Assembly (NCBI GenBank): GCA_902520485.1
Contig: CABYNZ010000001.1
Location: 62,001 to 126,000 of the forward strand
Origin: an uncultured Prochlorococcus sp.
Lineage (GTDB): Bacteria > Cyanobacteriota > Cyanobacteriia > PCC-6307 > Cyanobiaceae
Reading direction: 5' to 3'
DNA length: 64,000 nt
The notes under the pieces are model-generated. The model ran no database searches, had not been told where the DNA came from, and saw only the letters and a program-made list of their open reading frames with translations. Position numbers and translations under genes: made by a program. Within the stretch, counting starts at the first letter, position 1, and each line of letters starts with the position of its first letter. Below, piece after piece: positions 10,533 to 20,291 of the stretch.

Positions 10533-10577
10533 AAATTTCTTTTTATCATTCTGACGTATAAATTTAAAAAAGTGTGT

Positions 10578-13500
10578 TTATGCAGCATTTGGTAACCCAA
10601 GAACTTGAGTATTAGCCCCTCTTGCTTGCGCAACCCCAATTGTTCGTTCAGATGCACTAATCATAGGCCTTCTATGACTTACGACTATAAATTGAGCGTT
10701 TGATGACTGATTTAATATTAGTTTTGACAACCTTTCAACATTAATACCATCTAAAAAACTATCAACCTCATCTAATGCATAAAAAGGTGAAGGCTTATAC
10801 TTTTGCAAAGCAAATAAAAAACTTAAAGCAGTTAACGATTTTTCACCACCTGACATAGAGGCTAATCTTCTGACATTTTTTCCCTTGGGATGAGCCACTA
10901 AAGTTAATCCTCCTTCTAAAGGAGAATTAGGATTTTCAAGTTGAAGAAATCCATCTCCATCAGATAAATTTGCAAAAATTTCTCTAAAATGTTTATCAAC
11001 TTCTGTAAATGCTTGCATAAAAGCTTCTTGACGCATCGTTGATACAGTTTCTATTCTCAGCAATAATTCAGATCTTTCATTAGATAGAATTTCTAATTTT
11101 TCTCGCAAACCATTTAATCTCTCAATTAATTCTTCTAGTTCATCAAGAGCCAACATATTAACAGGTTCTAAGCTTTGTAGTTTTGCATTTATAATCGAAA
11201 TTTCTGATTGCAAAGATTCAAGACTCTTCCCTTCATATTCTCCAAACTCTGGGGAAGGATTAGGTAGATCTTTTTTATAATTATCTAATTTTATTTTCTC
11301 GCTCCTCATCTCTTCTTTAAGGGAATGCATATCCCTTTCAAGATATTCAAGCTTTAACAGATAGTTATTATATTCTTGCCTTTTATTTGAAATTGAAGAG
11401 TTTAATTCATCTCTTTTCCTTCTCAATAAACCTAAATCCTTCTCTAGAGAATTTTTTTGATTATCGAGATCTGAAAGTTCTTTTTTAAATTGATCTCTTT
11501 TTTCTATCCATTCACTATGAGCAATTGAGAGTTGTTTAATAGATTCCTGCAAGTTTTTTTCTTGTATTAAAGTAATTTTTAATGAATTATTGATACGCTC
11601 TTTATTTAAAGCAAATTGATTCTTTTTATCTATTAATGTATTTCTCTCCTTAGTAAGTAATTCAAGTTTTTTATCAAGATTATTAAAATCATCATTAAAA
11701 GCTATTAATGATGATTTTTGGTTTTTTTCATAATTTGCCTTTTGAATGATTTGTAGTTGATCAAACTTATCGTGATAAGGCTTCAATTCATTTTTTAAAT
11801 GACCTAACTCGTTAACTAATAAATTATTAGCAGTATTAAGTTTATTTAACCTCGATTTACAATCCTCAATTCTCTGCGAGATAGCTTTAAGAGAATCTTG
11901 ATTTACTTCAATTTCTTTATTAAATGAGGCACAATCCTCAATTATTTGACTGCGGTTAGAATTTAATATGCTAAGTCTATTATTTTTTTGTATCAAATCA
12001 TTATTTGACTCTTTTAAGGCTTCTTCGATAACTAATAATCTTTCTTTTATAGGACTGGAATCATCAATATCATTATTAATTCCAAACCTATAAGCCAAAT
12101 CTTTATTTAACTTACTACCTCCTGTAATAGCACCACTTGCTTCTAATAATTCACCACTTAAGGTAACCAACCTATTTTTTTGTGTAGATAATCTAGCTGA
12201 GGATAAGTCTGAAAAAACCAAAGTATCGCCAAAAACATATCGAAAAACATCTGAATAAACTTCATCAAAAGTAATTAGATTAATAGCTTTATCAATAAAT
12301 CCATTCTCCCTGTTATTTTCAAATCTTGAAATTGCATAATTCTTTTTTTGACTTTTTATTCTATTTAAAGGTAAAAAAGTTAATCTTCCCGCTTTCTTCT
12401 TTTTGAGAATTTCAATTGCTTTTGCAGCAATATGATCATTATCAACAACAATTTGTCCTAACCTATTTCCAGCAGCAATTTCTAATGCATATCTATTTTT
12501 CTCACTGACCTCTCCAAGTTGAGCTACATAGCCATGTATACCCTCTAACCCTGCTTCTAAGAGAATTCTGAGAGCATATGAACCTCTAGATTCGTTTAAA
12601 GCTTCCTTCCTGCTTTCGAATCTAGATAAATCCTTTTCAAGCCTTAATTGCTCGTTATTTAGCCTTGATTTAGTTTTAATTAATAAATCGATTTCATTTT
12701 TTAAAGAATTAATTTCTGCGTTATTACTTGCCAAGTTTTTATTCTTTGTATCGGAAGTCTCTTTTTTGCTTTGATTTCCCTGAAAAAGTTTCTGCTTTTC
12801 TAAGTCTAAGGATTCGATTTGTGACAATATCTCATCTTTTTGTATATTATTTTGAATAGTTTCTTCTTCAATTTTCCTTTTTTTTATTTCCAAAGGATTA
12901 ATTTGATTTTTTATACTTTCAAGCTCAGCATTTAATTTGATACTTTGTTTTGAAAATTCTCCAGATTCTCCAGCCGCATCAGAAAGTTTTTTTCTGGATA
13001 GTTTGTGTTTTAAAGTGAGATCATCAATTTGCAAGTTCAATTGATTTAAAAAATTATCATCGAAATTTTCTTTTCTCATCTTTTCTGATTCAATATTTCT
13101 TTTAGAAATTGCAATTTCATCTCTCTGCTTTTGTAATTTAATACCTTCTTCTTTATTCAGACTTGATATCCTATCAAGTTCTCTCAAGCTAGAATTAATA
13201 CTTCCAATATCAGAATTCACTTTAATCAATTTATCCTCGCCTTTCTCCTTAAGCTCATCAACAAGTATTTTCAAAGCATCTTCTAAGACTGATATTTCTT
13301 TAGTAATAGATTCTTTTTGTTTATTAAATAAAATTTTATTTTTTTCAATTTCACTCTCTTTTTTTTCTATAGATTCAACATGTTTAACTTGTTTTTCAAA
13401 AATAAGAACTTTCTCTAATTCCATTATTTGTAATAGTTTTGCCTTTAACTCTTTATATCGCTTTGCTTTTTCACATTCTTTTTCAAGCTTATTTTTACTA

Positions 13501-14168
13501 GATTGCAATTCATTTTCTAAAATTTCAAATCTTTCTTGTCTTTCGAAAACGTCATTTAATTTTGCATTAGTTTGTTCTATTCTTGTATCAAAAAGTGCGA
13601 CTCCTGCTAATTCATCAATAAGATTTCTCCTCTCCTTATTATTCATTGATACTATTCTTGTTACATCACCCTGCATAACAACATTGCTACCCTCAGGATC
13701 AACACTTATATCTCTTAATATTCTCTGTATTTGTTGCAAGGTACATTGTTTGCCATCAGAAGTATAAGTAGAAGCATAAGAACCACCAGGCATAAGCCTT
13801 AATTTTCTAGAAACTACCCATTCTTTTTGACCTTTATTAAGGGCAATTTCTTCTTCTTCTAATTCCAAAGGCGGAAGGTCCTCTCTGGGAGAGCAATCTT
13901 GAATATTAAATTTTACTGATACAGATGTTTCTGATGACTTACCCTCTTTAACTTTGGAGTTATTTATTAGATCTGGTAATCTTTCAGCCCTCATCCCTCT
14001 ACTATTAGCTAGACCTAAACAGAATAAAATTCCATCTAAAATATTACTTTTCCCAGAACCGTTAGGGCCCGTAACCACCGTGAAACCTTCTTCAAGAGGA
14101 ATTTTCACATTTCCCCCAAAAGATTTAAAATTTTCAAACTCGACCTGATTGATATGTACCAATCTCAA
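10578..14168 (-). CDS. smc: chromosome segregation SMC ATPase
   Basis: Walker A GPNGSGKSN, coiled coils, hinge (GIHGYVAQLGEV...), SGGEKSLTALSFLFALQ signature, DEVDSFLD. Confidence 0.98.
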   Translation of the reverse strand: MRLVHINQVEFENFKSFGGNVKIPLEEGFTVVTGPNGSGKSNILDGILFCLGLANSRGMRAERLPDLINNSKVKEGKSSETSVSVKFNIQDCSPREDLPPLELEEEEIALNKGQKEWVVSRKLRLMPGGSYASTYTSDGKQCTLQQIQRILRDISVDPEGSNVVMQGDVTRIVSMNNKERRNLIDELAGVALFDTRIEQTNAKLNDVFERQERFEILENELQSSKNKLEKECEKAKRYKELKAKLLQIMELEKVLIFEKQVKHVESIEKKESEIEKNKILFNKQKESITKEISVLEDALKILVDELKEKGEDKLIKVNSDIGSINSSLRELDRISSLNKEEGIKLQKQRDEIAISKRNIESEKMRKENFDDNFLNQLNLQIDDLTLKHKLSRKKLSDAAGESGEFSKQSIKLNAELESIKNQINPLEIKKRKIEEETIQNNIQKDEILSQIESLDLEKQKLFQGNQSKKETSDTKNKNLASNNAEINSLKNEIDLLIKTKSRLNNEQLRLEKDLSRFESRKEALNESRGSYALRILLEAGLEGIHGYVAQLGEVSEKNRYALEIAAGNRLGQIVVDNDHIAAKAIEILKKKKAGRLTFLPLNRIKSQKKNYAISRFENNRENGFIDKAINLITFDEVYSDVFRYVFGDTLVFSDLSSARLSTQKNRLVTLSGELLEASGAITGGSKLNKDLAYRFGINNDIDDSSPIKERLLVIEEALKESNNDLIQKNNRLSILNSNRSQIIEDCASFNKEIEVNQDSLKAISQRIEDCKSRLNKLNTANNLLVNELGHLKNELKPYHDKFDQLQIIQKANYEKNQKSSLIAFNDDFNNLDKKLELLTKERNTLIDKKNQFALNKERINNSLKITLIQEKNLQESIKQLSIAHSEWIEKRDQFKKELSDLDNQKNSLEKDLGLLRRKRDELNSSISNKRQEYNNYLLKLEYLERDMHSLKEEMRSEKIKLDNYKKDLPNPSPEFGEYEGKSLESLQSEISIINAKLQSLEPVNMLALDELEELIERLNGLREKLEILSNERSELLLRIETVSTMRQEAFMQAFTEVDKHFREIFANLSDGDGFLQLENPNSPLEGGLTLVAHPKGKNVRRLASMSGGEKSLTALSFLFALQKYKPSPFYALDEVDSFLDGINVERLSKLILNQSSNAQFIVVSHRRPMISASERTIGVAQARGANTQVLGLPNAA

Positions 14169-14244
14169 GTCTCAATAGCTAAATAAGAATAACTAATTTG
14201 CAAAAATTCTCAATAGAAATATTACGTTTATTTATAAATGAATA

Positions 14245-14607
14245 TTAATAATTTTTGCTCAATCTACAAGAATTACCCGAAATTTCAAACAAACCAGAAA
14301 GAAGTTCACCATCTAAAATGAATCGATAATATTCAGAGTCCAATTTATCAGAAACATTTTTAAATATTCCATGATCAATTCTTTTTACAAACCCTCTATC
14401 ATCAGAAAGTTCATGTTCTATCCTGGATAGCCATAAAAGTCTATGATTTGGCTGCTTAGAAATTTCTATAGAAGCTTGATTTAATAAAGGTAGTTTTAAA
14501 AATTTCCAAGTTAAACAATCTATCCCATTTTCAACAAGAAAATCATAATGAATATCTATAGCTTTAGCGGAATAAACTTTATGTTCAAGCAAAACCCATT
14601 TATTCAT
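14245..14607 (-). CDS. conserved hypothetical protein
   Basis: 120-aa complete ORF with normal composition. Confidence 0.7.
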   Translation of the reverse strand: MNKWVLLEHKVYSAKAIDIHYDFLVENGIDCLTWKFLKLPLLNQASIEISKQPNHRLLWLSRIEHELSDDRGFVKRIDHGIFKNVSDKLDSEYYRFILDGELLSGLFEISGNSCRLSKNY

Positions 14608-14689
14608 TATCTATTTGATAAATAAATCGAATCTATTTTCAAAACAAAGTTGAGTAAAGATATATTTTCTAAGAGATGTTTCCTGTTAT

Positions 14690-14827
14690 TTAATTACTTG
14701 CATCAGGAACAAATCTTAAAGCAATGAATAGCAAACTTCCAGCTCCAGCGATAGCTGCAGCTACTAATCCAAAATCTGTAGGGATTGTGCGAGATGCAAA
14801 AATTAATGATGCAAATGTAATATCCAT
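14690..14827 (-). CDS. small hydrophobic protein (45 aa), absent from supplied track
   Basis: MDITFASLIFASRTIPTDFGLVAAAIAGAGSLLFIALRFVPDASN; single-TM profile, clean ATG and stop. Confidence 0.65.
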   Translation of the reverse strand: MDITFASLIFASRTIPTDFGLVAAAIAGAGSLLFIALRFVPDASN

Positions 14828-15015
14828 GATGAAATTTAAACCCATTTAATAAATTCAGTAATAGCTTAACAAAACCTTCTTACAGAACAGAGTAGATAAA
14901 TAAAATGTAAATAAACTTTTATATGTTTATAATCTACATAAATCGCACAATTCTTTAGATAAGGGTTTCAAATTAAGAAAATAGGGTCTAATCTTAAAAT
15001 AAATAAGCTTAAATA

Positions 15016-15477
15016 ATGGAGACTTACCATCCTCCCAAAGAATTAGAAGAAAAAGAAGATAAATCTGATCTTCCTGAAAAAGAAGTTATCTTGGAAAAAT
15101 GGTTACTTGAAAAAATTGACCGTTTAATACCTTTAATAAAAGAAAAATGGCCTAACATTGCACAACAAACCCTTGAAGCCACAAAAGGGAGTATTGATGA
15201 TTTAGTTGAAGTAATAGCTAGCCATAGTGGAACCTCAGCAATTGGAATAAAAAGCCAACTATTTGAAATCATTGATTCAATAAGAGAAAACAATTGGGAA
15301 ATATCAGAAAAAATTGAGCCTATTGAAAGTCAATTAGAAGAATTATTAGAAGAGCTTAACAATACACTTAGACCAAAAATAGAAAGTCCAATTAGAAAAA
15401 AACCACTATTATCTATTGCTATTGCAGCTGGTATTGGTTTACTAATAGGAAGTCTCCTAAACAGTGGCAGAAAATAA
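15016..15477 (+). CDS. hypothetical protein with C-terminal Gly-rich TM anchor (DUF883/ElaB-like architecture)
   Basis: Amphipathic N-terminal region and PLLSIAIAAGIGLLIGSLLNSGRK anchor. Confidence 0.7.
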   Translation: METYHPPKELEEKEDKSDLPEKEVILEKWLLEKIDRLIPLIKEKWPNIAQQTLEATKGSIDDLVEVIASHSGTSAIGIKSQLFEIIDSIRENNWEISEKIEPIESQLEELLEELNNTLRPKIESPIRKKPLLSIAIAAGIGLLIGSLLNSGRK

Positions 15478-15865
15478 TATGGAAAAACCAAAAAATAAAA
15501 ACTTTGCAAATACAGCCTCCAGAATTTCAGCCATCGCAAGTTCAGTGATGGATTTGCATGTAAGAATAGCTCTTCAAGAAGTAGATAGAGAAAAAAGAAG
15601 ATTAATTAGTGGTGGAATATTTTTGGCAATTGGCAGCACATTATTATTATTAGTACTAATTTGCATCCATATTATTTTTTATCTTTTTCTAGCGAAATAT
15701 AATAACTGGAATATTGAATATAATTTATTACTCATAATATTTATCGATTTATTTCTTGCAGGCTTAAGTTTGAAGCTTGGAGGAAAATTAGCTAAAGGAC
15801 CATATCTTCCTCAAACATTAGAGGGTTTAGGCAAGACAACAAAGGCAGTTTTAGGCAAAAAATAA
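15464..15865 (+). CDS. phage-holin-family-like membrane protein (holin-X type)
   Basis: Two TM helices in the order typical of PF07332-like proteins; overlaps the upstream gene. Confidence 0.65.
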   Translation: MAENNMEKPKNKNFANTASRISAIASSVMDLHVRIALQEVDREKRRLISGGIFLAIGSTLLLLVLICIHIIFYLFLAKYNNWNIEYNLLLIIFIDLFLAGLSLKLGGKLAKGPYLPQTLEGLGKTTKAVLGKK

Positions 15866-15866
15866 A

Positions 15867-16991
15867 TTACCTTATTAAATATTTTATCCATCTACAATCT
15901 ATCCCCCCATTGCTAACTGGAATTTTCAATGAGGATTTCATTTTCAAATATTTTGTTAATTTTCCATTTCCACTTAGCAGCCAAAATTCCCAGCCTGAAA
16001 AGTTCTTCTTTAGAAAGATTCCCATTTGTTCATATAGACAAATTAATTCATTTTCATCGCCCAATTTTTTGCCGTATGGAGGATTACATATAATGATCCC
16101 AGGTGTGCATTTTAATTTTAGTTCTAAAAAATCATTATTTATAACTTCAATATAATTTTCGAGTCCGGCTAATGATAAGTTTATACTCGCCTGCTCAAAA
16201 ACCTTTTTATTAATTTCACACCCTATTATTGGTGGTAATTTTTCATAATTTATAATTTTATTTTTTGCCTTATTTTTTTCATTAAGATAAATTTCTTTCC
16301 TAAAATCCAACCAATTCTCAAAAAGATATACTTGATCAATATTTATGGGAACTCCAAGGAATTGGTTGACTGCCTCAATTAAAAAAGTTCCCGAGCCACA
16401 CATAAAATCTATTAATGGAACTTTGCCATTCCATTGAGTCATATTTATCAATCCAGAAGCTAAATTTTCTTTCAATGGAGCATTTCCAATTGCGGGTCTA
16501 TAGCCTCTTTTGTGTAAGCTTTCAACGCTGCTTTGAAGACTGAGAATTGCTTCATTATTATTTAAATGCAGATGAATTATAAAATCAGGATTATCTAGAG
16601 AAATATTTGATCTTTTATTCCAAACTGCCTGTTGCAAATCAGTTATAGAATTTTTTACTTCAAGAGCAGTGAAATGCGTATGACTTAAAGAAGATGTTCT
16701 CCCAGTTACTTGAACATTAAACGTTTTATCAAAGTGCAACCAATTTAACCAATCAAATGAATCTCTAACCCCCGCATATAAAGATTGCCTGTCATAGCAA
16801 TTAAAACTTGCAATTTCTCTATAAAAACGAAAAGCTAATCTGGAATAGAAATGAACTCTATAAAAAGTTTCAAAATCACATTCAAAATTAATAAATCTTT
16901 TATAAGTATTAATATTAAATCCGCCTAAATTAGAAATTTCTTCTGCTAAAGATTTCTCTAGTCCCTCCGGAGATGATGCCACTACATTCAT
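15867..16991 (-). CDS. THUMP-domain RNA/DNA methyltransferase (RlmL/TrmN-like)
   Basis: DFMCGSGTFLIEA and IIICNPPYGKKLGDE motifs. Confidence 0.92.
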   Translation of the reverse strand: MNVVASSPEGLEKSLAEEISNLGGFNINTYKRFINFECDFETFYRVHFYSRLAFRFYREIASFNCYDRQSLYAGVRDSFDWLNWLHFDKTFNVQVTGRTSSLSHTHFTALEVKNSITDLQQAVWNKRSNISLDNPDFIIHLHLNNNEAILSLQSSVESLHKRGYRPAIGNAPLKENLASGLINMTQWNGKVPLIDFMCGSGTFLIEAVNQFLGVPINIDQVYLFENWLDFRKEIYLNEKNKAKNKIINYEKLPPIIGCEINKKVFEQASINLSLAGLENYIEVINNDFLELKLKCTPGIIICNPPYGKKLGDENELICLYEQMGIFLKKNFSGWEFWLLSGNGKLTKYLKMKSSLKIPVSNGGIDCRWIKYLIR

Positions 16992-17043
16992 ATACGATAA
17001 AACTTAGTAAAAAACTATTCAATAACCATTTTGCCTGTCAGAA

Positions 17044-17318
17044 TATAAATGTCCAATTGGACTAGGTGATCTCAACCGATGTTTCGGACAGCGGTTCGAT
17101 TCCGCTCAACTCCACTATTTGGGGTTGTAATGGTTTCGACGGGGCATAAGGAAGGTGACTGAAGCCGGCTCGGTTAGAGCAAAAACACAAATGCTAACAA
17201 AATCGTTAGTTTCTCCCGTCAAACAGCACCAGTTGCTGCTTGATCCTAAAGGAGATGGGGTTATATCAGCCTTATCAACCAAATGATACGAGGAGTCTGG
17301 AAGGACTCCACTTTTTTG
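17044..17318 (+). ncRNA. ssrA: permuted (two-piece) tmRNA
   Basis: Acceptor piece with GGTTCGATTCC T arm and CAACTCC-A (to 17114) precedes the 5' piece GGGGTTGTAATGGTTTCGACGGGGC at 17121; tag ORF GCTAACAAAATC...GCTGCTTGA at 17193-17243 = ANKIVSFSRQTAPVAA. The upstream boundary is approximate. Confidence 0.95.
17292..17317 (+). terminator. Rho-independent terminator after ssrA
   Basis: GGAGTC-TGGAAG-GACTCC stem-loop followed by ACTTTTTT. Confidence 0.8.
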
Positions 17319-17472
17319 AAATAACTAAGAAGTTGTAATAGATAATTTATTGGTGTGTAAATATTGCTGCAAATGCTTGTATTAAAAAGAATTTTTTTAA
17401 TTTTATAAGTATAAATACTGAGAAGATAAGTTTTAAATTAATTTATCTTATTAAAAAATCGAATCTTGCAAA

Positions 17473-17610
17473 ATGGAATCTAATAAAAAATTAAATGACT
17501 TGATAATAAATCTCAAACCAAAAGTTATTAGATTCACTGGCGAAAAATTTCCCAATGAACTATGGAATAGTGGTTATGAAATAAAAAAAAATAAGAAAAT
17601 ATCTAGCTAA
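17473..17610 (+). CDS. small hypothetical protein (45 aa), absent from supplied track
   Basis: MESNKKLNDLIINLKPKVIRFTGEKFPNELWNSGYEIKKNKKISS, ATG to TAA. Confidence 0.45.
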   Translation: MESNKKLNDLIINLKPKVIRFTGEKFPNELWNSGYEIKKNKKISS

Positions 17611-17618
17611 AAATTTAA

Positions 17619-18581
17619 TTAAATGCTTGAAAAAGGATTTTTAGGCATTTTTTTTAAACATTTTTTTGACAATTCCTGAAGTTCTTTAAATTCACTTTTA
17701 GTTAAATTCCACTTGAATACATTCGATACATCTATAACTTGAGATTTTTTTCGCATTCCAACGAGCGGAATAGCTCCTTGATAACAACACCAATTAATTG
17801 CTACTTGCGCTTGGGAAACTGATCTTTGATGTGCAATTCTTTTTAAACACTTCCGCAATTCATATGTTGGTTTTTTATAGTTTTCAAATAATGCATTGCG
17901 AATAAAACTTTTTTCTTTATTCTGTTCTTTATCTGGATCAATACAAAGTATTCCAAAGGACAAAGGACTATAAGCAAAAAAATCAATATTATTTTCGTCG
18001 CAAATTTTTTTTACCTGATATTTTTTTTCTAAATCGGGAGCAAGTAAAGAAAACTGTATTTGAACACTCTTTAGGTTCTGATCTCTTTTTGCTAAGAAAT
18101 TAATTAGTTTAATCAATCTTTTAGGGCCTATATTTGATAAACCTATTTGAAAATCAAAGCCTTTATCTTTTAAATCGCAAAGATTATTCAATAGTCCTAA
18201 TTCCTGCCAAGGATTATATTTTGCAGTTGACCAATGTAATTGCACTATATCTAATTTGTTATTAAGTCTTTCTAAACTTTTCAAAAAAGGTTTATTAAAA
18301 CCTCTCTTACCTATTCTCCAGGGATAAGGTGCAAGTTTGGTTGCAACTTGAATTCTTTTTTTCCTTGCTGAAGGAGTATTTAATAAAAATTTTCCTATCA
18401 AAAATTCACTTCTACCCTGAAGATTACCAGTACCGTAAGAATCTGCAGTATCAATTAGATCTAAACCTCTTCGTAAAGCTTCATCATATGTCTCACGTAA
18501 ATCATCGTCATTTGTAGATTGATAATTCCAGAAAAGTTTATTCCCCCAAGACCACGTACCTAATCCAATTCTTTTCTTCAC
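17619..18581 (-). CDS. aldo/keto reductase family protein
   Basis: GLGTWSWGNK, DLIDTADSYGTG, QLHWSTAKYNP, QAQVAINWCCYQGAIPLVGMRK. Confidence 0.93.
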   Translation of the reverse strand: MKKRIGLGTWSWGNKLFWNYQSTNDDDLRETYDEALRRGLDLIDTADSYGTGNLQGRSEFLIGKFLLNTPSARKKRIQVATKLAPYPWRIGKRGFNKPFLKSLERLNNKLDIVQLHWSTAKYNPWQELGLLNNLCDLKDKGFDFQIGLSNIGPKRLIKLINFLAKRDQNLKSVQIQFSLLAPDLEKKYQVKKICDENNIDFFAYSPLSFGILCIDPDKEQNKEKSFIRNALFENYKKPTYELRKCLKRIAHQRSVSQAQVAINWCCYQGAIPLVGMRKKSQVIDVSNVFKWNLTKSEFKELQELSKKCLKKMPKNPFSSI

Positions 18582-18731
18582 TAGTCAAATTAAATAAGGA
18601 ACTTTATAAGGTTATCTAAAAATATTAACTTCTTTAAAATATTTCAAAAAATAAGTTTTTAAAGCATAAAAATCAATTTCCCTTGACATTAAGAAATTAT
18701 TCTCCAAAGTAAGAGAAATAAAAATAAAAAA

Positions 18732-19403
18732 TTGTTCATTACCGTTTGCGGACAAAAAGGGGGGGTAGCCAAGACCTGTACAAGTATTCACCTTGCTAGT
18801 GTTTGGCATTCTGAAGGTAAAAAAGTTTGCATAGTCGATGCCGACAAGAATAGATCTGCTTTAGCATACGCATCAAGAGGCAATCTTCCATTTCCAGTTT
18901 TCCCCGTCAGTTCAGCTGCTAAAGCATCAAGATCATCAGAAATTGTAATAACTGATGGCCAGGCTAGCAGTGATCAAGAAGAACTTAAACACTTAGCGTA
19001 TGGTTCAGATTTAGTTATCTTACCTACAACTGCAAAAGCAAGATCGGTAGAATTAACTGTTGAACTAGCTAATTTATTAAGCAACTTAAAAGTTAACCAT
19101 GCTGTAGTAATAGTAAAAGTTGATTTTAGACAGCAAAAAGCAGCGCAACAAGCCAAAGCAGCTCTAGAAAATTTTGGTTTATATGTTTTTGATACATTTA
19201 TCCCCTTACTTTCAGCATTTGATAAAGCCGAAGCCTCGGGCAATGCTGTATTTGAAGCTGTAGACGATTTAGGTAGATCAGATCCTCGTCGAATGACGGG
19301 CTGGTCTGCTTATTGTTCAATTGCCTCACAAATTCCATGCCTGATTTCGAAGCCCTCATCCGACACCAACAACTTAAACAACCAACAACCAATCAGCGCT
19401 TAA
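18732..19403 (+). CDS. ParA-family ATPase (orphan, no parB adjacent)
   Basis: TTG start; deviant Walker A QKGGVAKTCTSIHLA, VCIVDADKNRSAL, LVILPTTAKARSVELT. Confidence 0.9.
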   Translation: MFITVCGQKGGVAKTCTSIHLASVWHSEGKKVCIVDADKNRSALAYASRGNLPFPVFPVSSAAKASRSSEIVITDGQASSDQEELKHLAYGSDLVILPTTAKARSVELTVELANLLSNLKVNHAVVIVKVDFRQQKAAQQAKAALENFGLYVFDTFIPLLSAFDKAEASGNAVFEAVDDLGRSDPRRMTGWSAYCSIASQIPCLISKPSSDTNNLNNQQPISA

Positions 19404-19579
19404 AAGTAGTTGATTCTTCTAATTTTGAAGGAGAAAAGAACGAAGAAGCAAAGATTAGACAATCTGGATTATTAGTTAATTTTTTTGGAGGTTTTATAGG
19501 CTCTGTAATTGGAACTTTAACAATACTTTTTCTCTACATAAATGAATATCTTCCATTAGATTTACTAAAAATTAAGTAG
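19337..19579 (+). CDS. small membrane-anchored hypothetical protein overlapping parA 3' end
   Basis: MPDFEALIRHQQLKQ...LLVNFFGGFIGSVIGTLTILFLYINEYLPLDLLKIK; ATG 19337 preferred over 19313. Confidence 0.65.
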   Translation: MPDFEALIRHQQLKQPTTNQRLKVVDSSNFEGEKNEEAKIRQSGLLVNFFGGFIGSVIGTLTILFLYINEYLPLDLLKIK

Positions 19580-19592
19580 TATATTCACTATT
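19574..19592 (+). repeat. left att-like direct repeat (duplicated argJ 3' end)
   Basis: AAGTAGTATATTCACTATT; reverse complement with the adjacent TTA reads AAT AGT GAA TAT ACT ACT TAA = NSEYTT-stop. Confidence 0.8.
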
Positions 19593-19616
19593 GATACATA
19601 TATATCCCCAAATCCA

Positions 19617-19733
19617 TTGGTATCACTGGGTTCTTACTTCTAAAATTAGTGTTATATAGGTGTTACAAACCTTTTTTCACAGGGTCAAACCATTTGGTAT
19701 CACTGAACTAGTGTTATAAAGGTGCTACAACAA
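19617..19733 (+). repeat. two tandem units of arm-type-like repeats
   Basis: TTGGTATCACT at 19617 and 19694 (inverted motif); AGTGTTATATA/GGTGTTACAAA at 19648-19669; AGTGTTATAAA/GGTGCTACAAC at 19710-19731. Confidence 0.8.
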
Positions 19734-19779
19734 CATGAAATTAGATATTATTTAGCGTCAGTTATCTTTATTTAATTAA

Positions 19780-20013
19780 TTATTCTTTGTTAGCAACATC
19801 TTCTAATAATGTTGAATCAAATAATTCAAGAATCCTACCTTCTTTGTTAACTAATCTATGGGCAGTATGTGTTGCAAAATATTTATTTACTCCATGATTG
19901 ATTGCTGTCGAATAATCATAAAAAGTATCTAATCTTTTCCATTCACCCTTAATAGTCAACATTTCCAGGTGGACTTTATTTTTTTCAAAAAATTCTTTAT
20001 CAGGTACTTTCAT
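19780..20013 (-). CDS. hypothetical protein (77 aa)
   Basis: ORF with normal composition; start overlaps the upstream ORF stop (ATGA). Confidence 0.6.
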   Translation of the reverse strand: MKVPDKEFFEKNKVHLEMLTIKGEWKRLDTFYDYSTAINHGVNKYFATHTAHRLVNKEGRILELFDSTLLEDVANKE

Positions 20014-20162
20014 TTCTTAAATAAATCTTGAATGACATATATATCCTCTGCATTTGGATATTTCTGTTGAAAAACGCTTATCGCATTAGTAGGCGAAATA
20101 GCAAATAAATTTATTTTAATCCTGTAAGAGTCAATTAAACCTGATATCAAATATTTTTTCAT
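20010..20162 (-). CDS. hypothetical small protein (50 aa), absent from supplied track
   Basis: MKKYLISGLIDSYRIKINLFAISPTNAISVFQQKYPNAEDIYVIQDLFKK; stop overlaps the start of the 77-aa ORF. Confidence 0.6.
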   Translation of the reverse strand: MKKYLISGLIDSYRIKINLFAISPTNAISVFQQKYPNAEDIYVIQDLFKK

Positions 20163-20291
20163 TATGAATATGATCGCTTTTTTTAAGAGTAGTAAAAATA
20201 ATTTTTTGGAGCATTAAATATTTTGATATACCCGGATAGGAAGAAAAAAGTATTTAAATCGGTTAAATCTAAATAAGTCAATTTTTATATT

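Noticed and set aside
10267-10554. 95-aa plus-strand ORF opposite the PRC-barrel gene
   Set aside because: Antisense shadow of a well-supported CDS; no motif support.
17044-17343. ssrA as an island integration site
   Set aside because: No duplicate of its 3' end or T-arm sequence was seen downstream, and no foreign cargo is adjacent.
18612-18809. 65-aa minus-strand ORF
   Set aside because: Overlaps the ParA N-terminus antisense; no recognisable features.
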